From positions 16,030,691 to 16,094,690 of the forward strand of contig CM064681.1 of NCBI GenBank assembly GCA_032717465.1: 64,000 nt of DNA, written 5' to 3'. Within the stretch, counting starts at the first letter, position 1; the number at the start of each line of letters is the position of its first letter. The notes under the pieces were generated by a model. It was given only the letters and a program-made list of their open reading frames with translations. It made no database searches and was not told the DNA's origin. The position numbers were made by a program, and so were the translations under genes. Shown here piece after piece: positions 55,557-64,000 of the stretch. The stretch is from Coenobita brevimanus. Its lineage: Eukaryota > Arthropoda > Malacostraca > Decapoda > Coenobitidae.

Positions 55557-56096
55557 TATTCGCCCCTGTGTAGAATACGACTGTCATGTGTGAGGAGGCT
55601 CCCTGCATTCAGCTCTGCTCATAAAGGTGGAGTCAGAGGCTTTTCATCTTGTTACCTCTCGTCCTATTACTGGCTCCCTTCAACCTCTGTCTCTTCTCCG
55701 CACTGTTGCATCTTTATTTCTTTTCTATTGCTACGTCAATGGTCACTGCTCCTCTGAAGTGCCTGCTTGCATCCCTCCACCACTATGGCGGGTGCATAGC
55801 ACCCATCTAGCAACAAACTCTCATCCATTTTCTGTCCAACACTTTAATGGAAGAATTAACTGTTACTCCCAGTTATTCATGTATGCAACAGGTCACCTCT
55901 GGAACTGTTTTCCTTCATCTGTATTTCCAACTGCCTATGACCTCCAGTCTTTCAGATGCAGTGTGTCAAGGCATTCTGAAATGAACACATCTTGAATTTG
56001 GCTCTCTGTTATCTTGGTTTTGCTTTTTCTTAGAGGGAACAATCTTCATGGCTTCTGGCCTTTGGTTCCTTCTTCCGTTCCTAAAAAAAGAAAAAA
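55557..56096 (+). mobile_element. LINE family A copy 5, right piece
   Basis: Continues the piece ending at 39946: RT C-terminal tail (55627-55995, SLLRTVASLFLFYCYVNGHC, RCSVSRHSE) and the 3' UTR ending in an A-rich run near 56082-56096. A shift near 55590-55620 and other changes make it dead. It is the host of the hAT insertion, so the outermost and oldest layer of the nest. Confidence 0.85.
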
Positions 56097-56851
<755 letters not shown>

Positions 56852-56899
56852 TTCACCCCAGCAGTGTAAGTAGTGAACGACAGAAAGAATGTTATTAGT

Positions 56900-57950
56900 T
56901 CACGACAGTAACTTTAGAAAATACTGCATACAAGTGACGTGTGTAACTCGCGTCAGTGGCGTCCTAAAATACTGTGTGTGACGGTGACTTGTATATATTT
57001 TTCGTCAGTGACGTGAGTATACAGTATAGTAATTGTAAATAGATATTTTAGAAGAAACGAGGCCTAAATATAAGTGCCTCCAGAAAAATTAGTGCTTTCA
57101 TCAGTAATAACTTAAGCGTGGAGAAAATAGGTGCCTCTCCCTACGTTATTTCTTAGTGTAAGAGATAAGAGTAAGTGATTTATGGCGGGGGACAGGGCGA
57201 CGTGGAGGCGATTTGTTTGTGGCCATCCCGTACGGGATTGAGGCATCTGGCACTAGATAGATAGATAGATAGATTTATACAAGTGTTTAGCACAGTATGC
57301 AATAAGCAACCTGAGTTATATTAGATAAAGTTTTTTAAAAGATACTTTAGAAGAAGCCTGTGATTTTGTGTGGTAGTGACGTGTACATATTTTACGACAT
57401 TGACATTTGTACACAGAAAATGTAAATAGTTATTTCAGGTAAAATAATGTTTAGATATTGGTGCCTCAGAATATATGTGCTTTCATGTGCAACCGCTTTA
57501 GAGTGGATAGAAGGTAATTGTCTGTCCAAGCGTTATTTTCGTCGAGTAATAAATAAGAACACGTGAGTTATAGAAAAATGAATGCTTAGCACAGTAAGGA
57601 ATAATTATGCTCACTAATTTAATTGTGAATTAAAGTGCAAAAAAAGTGATATTAAAAGAAAGTTTGCCACTGTGTGTAGCAGTGATGTATTTATATTATA
57701 CGACAGTGATATTTGCATACAGTAATTAAAAACAAATCTAGAAAAATAAAGCTTATGTATAACTGCCTAAAGAAACAAAAAATGTTCAGTATTTACATTA
57801 CCTAGAATAGAAACTAACCGCCTGTTCATCAGGAATTTTCACAGAGTAAGAAATAATAAGAGATTTACAGACTTGTGTTTAGCGCAATAAGGAGTAAGCT
57901 CACTGATGTAAGGTAATAAAAAAAAAAAGTGATTTTAGCAAAACGTCTGT
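56900..57950. repeat. Degenerate ~306-bp tandem repeat, about three units
   Basis: The box GTG-CGTGTACATATTTTACGAC-like plus ACAGTAAATGTAAATAG-like recurs at about 56971, 57370 and 57676. The box GTGTTTAGCACAGTA-like recurs at 57283, 57573 and 57876. After removing the 88-bp LINE piece in the first interval the spacing is about 306 bp each time. Noncoding, AT-rich. Confidence 0.8.
57184..57271 (+). mobile_element. Family E LINE 3'-end insert with 7-bp duplication
   Basis: GATTTAT is present at 57177-57183 and 57272-57278. The 88 bases between match the last 90 bases of the E copy at 58704-61894 (GGGGGACAGGGCGACGTGGAGG, GGCCATCCCG) including the (TAGA)n tail. A minimal 5'-truncated retrotransposition event into the 306-bp repeat. 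Confidence 0.88.
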
Positions 57951-58680
57951 GCTTTCCATTCAGAGATTCTTTAACTATAAGATTTATTACCCCCTCCTCA
58001 CCCTGAGTCACACTGGAATGACTGAAAAACGGGCGAACTGGTACGCGCCACACATACAGGGGAATGAAGCATCCTTCCAGGCTGATAAAATGTCTATAAA
58101 AACAACGCGGCACCCCAACAAGGCTGCAGCCACCATATCCACCTGTATGCAGCTTCTCCACGTAGTCAAAAATACGTCTCTTCTCCTTTATTTTCTGTTA
58201 CACCTTCAACTAGCTGTATGGGAAAACTCGTGTTTGAAAGAGGGAGGATTGATGAATACTTTGGTAGTTAAGTGATTCTTCTAGGTGGTAGCCTATGGTT
58301 TCTGAGATATGAATGGCTGAATATGACCAATTTTAGAAAATATAACCATATGGACGAAAGGTGCAACATTAAAACCCCCTGAAGGAAGTGGGTTTATAAG
58401 GCTCATAAACCTAACCATATCAGACTTAAATGAATTTCTAGCTGATGCTGCACGAGTCTAGTAACACAGGAACACATTGTACCCTATTTGATTGACCTCT
58501 TCACCTAAGATGTATGGGGAGAGTAGGGTGTGTTTGATTTGCGGCTGCTGATTGACCGCCGATGATGTCATTGAAGCAAACGCAGGCATGTTCTGTAGTG
58601 CAACATGCAGACGTAAGTGTACACTGTGGGTGGATAATTTACTTCAAACGTCACTCATCGTTTTATATAACCTTATAATC
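57951..58680. other. No gene seen
   Basis: Unique sequence without recognised features; small open frames on both strands look like chance. Confidence 0.45.
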
Positions 58681-58703
58681 AGCTTGAATTTCCTTTCATA
58701 ATA
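58681..58703. repeat. 23-bp target duplication, left
   Basis: Starts AGCTTGAATTTCCTTT and equals 61895-61917 except for one base (C versus G). Confidence 0.92.
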
Positions 58704-58885
58704 CCCCCTGGGGGTAGGGGGGTTTCAAGAATACTCCCCCAGTATCCCTGCTTGTCGTACGAGGCAACTAAAAGGGTTGGTGGTGGGTTAGTGCCCCACC
58801 CCGTAAAAAGAACTAACTAAAAAAGCGAATAAAGTGCCTCGGACCCGGACGGACCATACATTGACAACTAAGGAACGGACAAAGG

Positions 58886-59784
58886 ACATTCTTAGGGTGG
58901 GAATGTGGAATGTTAGAGGAGTAAATGATGAAGTGAAAGAGAGATTGTTCAGGTGCTTGAGGATGCAAAAGTGGATATATGTGGATTGACTGAAACTGAA
59001 TGGAAGGTGAAAGGGTAAGAGAATGGGAATATGGTTTAGGTATATGTGCGGGAGTCAATGAGGATGAGAGGGCAAGAGAGGGAGTATGTGTGATGATAAG
59101 CAAGAAGTGGAAAGAGAATATAAGAGAGTATGGAACAGTGGGTGCAAGGATTGTATGGGTGAGGATGAAAGTAGGTATACAAGCGTGGGCGATTGTACGT
59201 GTATATGCCCCAACAGAGGATCGAGTGGCAAGAGTGAAAGATGAGTTTTGGGCGAGAGTAGAAGCGTGTATGGACAAGTTTGAGAGGAGCGAGAGAGTGC
59301 TGTTGATTGGAGACATGAATGGCAAAGTTGGGAATGTACGAGTGGATGGAGTGGTTGGTCAGTGGGGTGTGCCAGCTGACGTAGATGGGAATGGTAGTGC
59401 TTTGGTGAACATCTATGCTTGTAAGGGGTTCGCAATAGCCAACACCTACTTTCAACATAAGATGATCCACCGGTATACATGGAGAGTAATGAGGATGATG
59501 GATGTGAACTTGTTGAACGAAAGGCAATGATAGACTACGTGTGTGTGGATGAGCGAATGAGAAGACAAGTGTTGGATGCAAGAGTGTGGAGAGGGTGGGG
59601 GAATGGAGTCTCGGACCATCACTTAGTGATGGCCAAGATTAAGCTGCAAAGAAAGTGGTTGAGGAGACGAAGGGGAAGACAGGAGGAAGCAGCTCCTGTG
59701 AGACGATTGAAGAAATTGCAAGATAGTGAGAAAATGATAGAGTATAAGAGCATAGTGGAAGAAAGATTGGGAAGGTTGAGCTAG
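58886..59784 (+). pseudogene. Family E endonuclease
   Basis: MWNVRGVNDE begins it (N motif). A shift gives VLEDAKVDICGLTETEW, another gives REWEYGLGICAGVNEDE and AWAIVRVYAPTEDR, LIGDMNGKVGNVR, and HRYTWRVM. A lost base near 59500 then leads to ERKAMIDYVCVDERM and VSDHHLVMAKI. All endonuclease motifs are present across the frames. 59000-59530 is the longest intact piece; its apparent ATG is internal. Confidence 0.85.
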
Positions 59785-61793
59785 AGCAGATGGAAGGGGT
59801 GGAAGACTTATATAAGATATTCACGGAAGAGATAGGCGCAGCGTGTGAGGCGGTTTGCGGAGTGAGGAGGAGATGCAAGGGTGTGCAAAGGACAGCATGG
59901 TGGAATGATGAGGTGAAATGAGCTGTGGAACAAAAGAAGAAGGCATATAGTGAATGGTTAGCGAGTAGAGGTAGGGGAGAAGATGAGAGAGAGAAGAGAG
60001 AGGTATATGTGAGCAGGAGAAGGGAGGTTAAGAGACTGGTGAAGGAAAGTAAGAAGAAAGTGGATGAAGAGTTTGGAAGGAATCTGAGTGTGAAATGGAG
60101 GGAGAGTAAGAAATTGTTTTGGAAGGAGGTAAAGAAAGTAAGGCAGTGTGAAAGGGGAAATAATAGGGGAGTGAAAGATAGGAATAATAGATTGTTGGTG
60201 GAGAAGAGAGAGAAATTGAGGAGATGGAAGGAGCACTTTGAGGATTTGTTGAATGTAGAGAGTGAGAGCAGTGCGAGTATAAGTGGTTGGGGAGTGGCTG
60301 GGAGAAGAGATGAGAGGAGGGAGGAAGAGATCAGTAGGGCGGAAGTAGTGGAAGCAATGAAGAAGATTAAGCTGGGAAAGGCCCCAGGAATTGATGGAGT
60401 GTGTGGTGAAATGCTTAGGTATGGGGGTGAGATTGTTGTGGAGTGGATATGGAAGTTGTGTAGATTGGATTGGGAAGAGGGAAGGGTTCCAGAGGACTGG
60501 AAATCAGGTATAATTGTTCCTTTACACAAAGGAAAAGGGGAGAGAGAACCATGTGGTAACCATAGGGGTATTTGCCTTCTTAGTGTGACTGGTAAAATAT
60601 ATGGTAGAATACTCATTGATAGGGTTAGGCATATGACAGAGGAGCTAGTTGGAGAAGAACAAGGGGGATTTAGGAAGGGAAAAGGGTGTGTAGATCAGAT
60701 ATTTGTTCTAAGATGTTTAGTGGAGAAGTATCTAGAAAAGGGAAGGAAAGTGTATGCTGCCTTCATGGACTTGGAGAAAGCTTATGACAGAATAGATAGG
60801 CAAGGTATGTGGAAGGTTTTAAGAATATATGGAGTGGAGGGGAAATTGTTGAGTGCTGTGAAGAGTATGTACGAGGGAGCTAGGGCTACAGTCCGAGTGG
60901 TTGGAGAGCTGAGTGAGTTCTTTGATCTCAATGTGGGACTGAAACAGGGGTGTGTGATGTCTCCATGGCTGTTTAATATATACATGGATGGGGTTGTAAA
61001 GGAGGTGCAGGGTAGGGCAGTGGATGTGGGGGTGGCTCTAATGAATGAGGGTGAGATTTGGAAGTTTCTGGTGTTGTTTGCTGATGATACAGTACTGTTG
61101 AGTGAAGATGAATGGGAGTTGCAAGGTTTGGTGAATGAATTTGGGACAGTGTGGAGGAGGAGGAAGCTGAAAGTTAATGTAAACAAAAGGAAAGTTATGG
61201 TGTTTGAGAGGAATGAAGTCACAGAGTGTGCAGTGAGGTTGGATGGTGAGGATATGGAGAATGTGAGTGCATTCAAGTACTTGGGTAGTGTGATGAGTAA
61301 GGATGGAACTTTAGGGGATGAAGTGCGTGAAAGAGTACAGCAGGAAAGGAAGGTTGTTGGTACACTGAAAGCAGTGATGAGAAATAGGGAGGTGAGTATG
61401 GAAGTTAAGAAGTTACTGCATGATAGTATTGTGATCCCTACCCTGACATATGGAAGCAAGGCATAGACCTTGCAAGAGGGGAACAAGTCAAGAGTGAGAG
61501 CAGTGGAAATGAGTTACTTGAGAGGAGCATGTGGAGTGACGTGGAGGGACAGGTTGACGAATGAAGAAGTGAAGGAACGCTGTGGGGTGGATGTGGATGT
61601 GGTTGAGAAGATTAAAAGAAATACACTGAGGTGGTTTGGACATGTGAAGAGAATGGAGAATGAAAGACTGAGTAAGAGGGTGTATGTAGGTGAGGTGGAG
61701 GGAGGGAGAGGGAGAGGTAGACCGAGGATGAGGTGGAGGGATGGAGTTGAGAGGTATATGAGGGAGGGGGTGTGTGAGTTGGGGGGAGGGTAG
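59785..61793 (+). pseudogene. Family E reverse transcriptase
   Basis: WWNDEVK precedes TGA at 59918-59920, then a 513-codon frame (59925-61466): a basic linker, KAPGIDGVCGEML, NHRGICLLSV, GGFRKGKGCVDQI, FMDLEKAYDRIDRQG, LKQGCVMSPWLFNIYMD, VLFADDTVLLSEDEWE (both aspartates). TAG at 61464-61466 replaces the W of GSKAW, and 61470-61793 continues with CGVTWRDRLTNEE, RWFGHVKRMENERLSK and GRGRPRMRWRDG. Confidence 0.88.
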
Positions 61794-61894
61794 TCAAATG
61801 GTGGGTGACAGAGCAACTTGGAGGCGTTTTGTCTGCGGCCACCCTTTGCGGGATTAGGGCGTCGGGCTATAGATAGATAGATAGACAGATAAAC

Positions 61895-61917
61895 AGCTTG
61901 AATTTCCTTTGATAATA
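61895..61917. repeat. 23-bp target duplication, right
   Basis: Partner of 58681-58703. Confidence 0.92.
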
Positions 61918-62671
61918 GTAAACTTTTAACCATTGAACCGCAGGGTTGTTTTGGCTCGACTTGTGTGTCCTGCTAGGATATTCCTGCTCCGACAGACTTC
62001 TAAAAATATTTGCCAAAAATCAGTTATTAGTCCTAAAATATTATAATTATATATGCATATGGCACATACCTTCAGCTTTCTCCTAGGATGTTTGTTGAGC
62101 CTTCGTCGAGTACCGTAGGACTTGAGACTTCTGAAGTTGGGTAATGAAGGCTCCACTTTACACTTCCCAATACCCCATAATATGGTTACCACTGCCTGAT
62201 ATTATAACTTCAAACACTGTTCTATGAATTTCAAGTAGTTTGGAATCCATATTCCAAAAAAAAACACTGTGAAAGTAATGTAAATTAAGAGCGCATGCGA
62301 GCTCTCCTCCCGTGCTGGTTCCACGATGGTATTCTGAGGCGGAGCTGTCATTTATTATTTATAAACACACTCACACTTTATAACCTAGTACTTTTTTACA
62401 CTTATTTATATATACATTATTTATCTATAAGTTTCTTTCAGTACTAGTAGTTTATTTTCACTCCAGGCATTCACTTTCTCGTCCTGTATACTAGCGTTGA
62501 GAACGAATCTGTCACTTTCACCTTCACTTTCATAACTAAGTATTCATACATGTTTGAGTGAAACTTTCACTTTCATTACTCCTAGTATATATACTCGTAT
62601 TCTTATATTACTACTCATTTACATTTCTATTTACATTCTCTATTTTATTTACATTATTTACATTTCTAGTT
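61918..62671. other. No gene seen
   Basis: AT-rich from 62350 on, with TTTACATT words. No recognised element. Confidence 0.45.
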
Positions 62672-64000
62672 ACCCCTGGGGGTAGGGGGGTTTTAAGAAT
62701 ACTCCCCCAGTATCCCTGCTTGTCGTACGAGGCGACTAAAAGGGTTGGTGGTGGGTTAGAGCCCCACCCCGTAAAAAGAACTAACTAAAAAGCAAACAAA
62801 GCTCCTCGGACCCAGACGGACCATACGTTGACGACTAAGGAACGGACAGAGGACATTCTTAGGGTGGGAACATGGAATGTGAGAGGAGTGAATGATGAAG
62901 TGAAAGCGAGAGAGAGATTGTTCAGGTGCTTGAGGATGCAAAAGTGGATATATGTGGATTGACTAAAACTAAATGGGAGGTGAAAGGGTGAGAGAATGGG
63001 AATATGGTTTAGGTATATGTGCGGGAGTCAGTGAGAATGAGAGGGCAAGAGAGGAAGTATGTCTGATGATAAGCAAGAAGTGGAAGGAAAATAGAAGAGA
63101 GTATGGAACAGTGGGTGCAAGGATTGTATGGGTGAGGATGAAAGTAAGTATACAAGCATGGGCGATTGTATGTGTGTATGCTCCAACAGAGGATCGAGTG
63201 GCAAGAGTAAAAGATGAGTTTTGGGCGAGAGTAGAAGCATGTATGGACAAGTTTGAGAGGAGCGAGAGAGTGCTGTTGATTGGAGACATGAATGGCAACG
63301 TTGGGAATGTACGAGTGGATGGAGTGGTTGGTCAGTGGGGTGTGCCAGCTGAAGTGGATGGGAATGGTAGTGCTTTCGTGGACATCTGTGCTTGTAAGGG
63401 GTTGGCAATAGCCAACACCTACTTTCGTCATAAGATGATCCACCGGTATACATGGAGAGTGATGAGGAGGATGGATGGTGAACTTGTTGAACGAAAGGCA
63501 ATGATAGACTACGTGTGTGTGGATGAGCGAATGAGAAGACAAGTGTTGGATGCAAGAGTGTGGAGAGGGTGGGGGAATGGAGTCTGAGACCATCACTTAG
63601 TGATGGCCAAGGTAAAGATGCAAAGAAAGTGGTTGAGGAGGTGAAGGGGAAGACAGGAGGAAGCAGCTCCTGTGAGAAGAGTGGAGAAATTGCAAGATAG
63701 TGAGAAAATGACAGAGTATAAGAGCATAGTGGAAGAAAGATTGGGAAGGTATGAGCTAGAGCAGATGGAAGGGGTGGAAGACGTATGTAAGATATTCACG
63801 GAAGAGATAGGCGCAGCGTGTGAGGCGGTTTGTGGAGTGAGGAGGAGATGCAAGGGTGTGCAAGGGACAGCATGGTGGAATGATGAGGTGAAATGAGCTG
63901 TGGAACAAAAGAAGAAGGCATATGGTGAATGGTTGGCAGATAGAGGTAGGGGAAAAGATGAGAGAGAGAAGAGAGAGGTATATGTGAGCAGGAGAAGGGA
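62672..64000 (+). mobile_element. RTE-like LINE family E copy, cut by the window end
   Basis: 5' end CCCCTGGGGGTAGGGGGG, same as 58704. Endonuclease 62973-63587 (VYAPTEDR, LIGDMNGNVGN, HRYTWRVMRR, ERKAMIDYVCVDERM in one frame). TGA interrupts the SDHH motif at 63585-63587. 63672-63896 carries the linker to WWNDEVK then TGA at 63894-63896, the same stop as in the full-length copy. The RT continues past the window. Lesions near 62925-62975 match those of the other copy. Confidence 0.9.

Larger units (their letters stand above)
58704..61894 (+). mobile_element. RTE-like LINE family E, full-length copy
   Basis: 3,191 bp between 23-bp target duplications. 5' end CCCCCTGGGGGTAGGGGGG; 3' end with (ATAG)n. 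The 5' end equals that of the copy at 62672, so both are full length at 5'. It encodes one EN-RT protein. Lesions: shift near 58945, shift near 59000, shift near 59500, shift near 59775, TGA at 59918-59920, TAG at 61464-61466. Size, single ORF and tetranucleotide tail fit the RTE clade. Confidence 0.92.

Noticed and set aside
59639..60616. Long serine/leucine-rich minus-strand frames over family E (also 53973-54767 plus, 60782-61486 minus, 19171-19941 plus)
   Set aside because: They are antisense shadows of the purine-rich RT coding strand.

Overview
The window is eukaryotic, almost certainly arthropod DNA and by its repeat content most like a decapod crustacean. This is an inference from transposon families, long (AT)n, (GT)n and (CT)n arrays, low host-gene density and two exon-like pieces of a variant ionotropic receptor; no species can be named. 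There are no rRNA or tRNA genes, operons or CRISPR arrays. Apart from the receptor exons at 123-355 and 8682-8810, every protein-coding stretch I can identify belongs to a mobile element.

Layout. 1-8810: the two receptor exons, separated by an intron of about 8.3 kb that holds two copies of a LINE I call family A (2875-4296 plus, 4297-7686 minus). The second copy is interrupted by an 809-bp foldback MITE with a TA target duplication. 8905-11287: a third A copy, minus strand. 13057-32693: one minus-strand CR1-like LINE (family D) split into 13057-14599 and 30317-32693. It is split by a 15.7-kb insert (14600-30308) with inverted ends, an 8-bp target duplication and a P-element-like transposase remnant. 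That insert carries a second D copy (14866-17910). It also carries an (AT)n tract entered by a Gmr1-like Ty3/gypsy element (18874-26683, integrase upstream of reverse transcriptase) and by an RTE-like LINE (26756-29948). The Gmr1-like element's left LTR was in turn entered by an RTE-like family E fragment. 32698-33407: a TTAA-flanked piggyBac-type MITE. 33986-39690: a nearly intact I-type LINE with zinc-knuckle ORF1 and an EN-RT-RNase H ORF2.

39893-56096: a fragment of family A split by a 15.6-kb hAT insert (39947-55556, 8-bp duplication TATTCGCC). The hAT transposase is split by a conventional Ty3/gypsy element (42218-52634, minus strand). The gypsy pol is split by a full-length A copy (45768-49311), and that copy is interrupted by a short antisense poly(A)-tailed insert: a five-level nest. 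56900-57950: a degenerate tandem repeat of about 306 bp carrying a tiny LINE 3' end. 58704-61894: a full-length E copy with a 23-bp target duplication. 62672-64000: another E copy cut by the window edge.

The elements can be dated relative to one another from the nesting. Family A was active both before the hAT insertion and after the gypsy insertion; family D was active both before and after the P-like insertion. The most complete coding capacity is the 1056-residue integrase-RT-RNase H ORF of the Gmr1-like element (22623-25793) and ORF1/ORF2 of the I-type LINE. The least usual systems are the Gmr1-like pol order, the two transposon-bounded nests whose empty sites can be read exactly, and two E copies that share the same stop codon.
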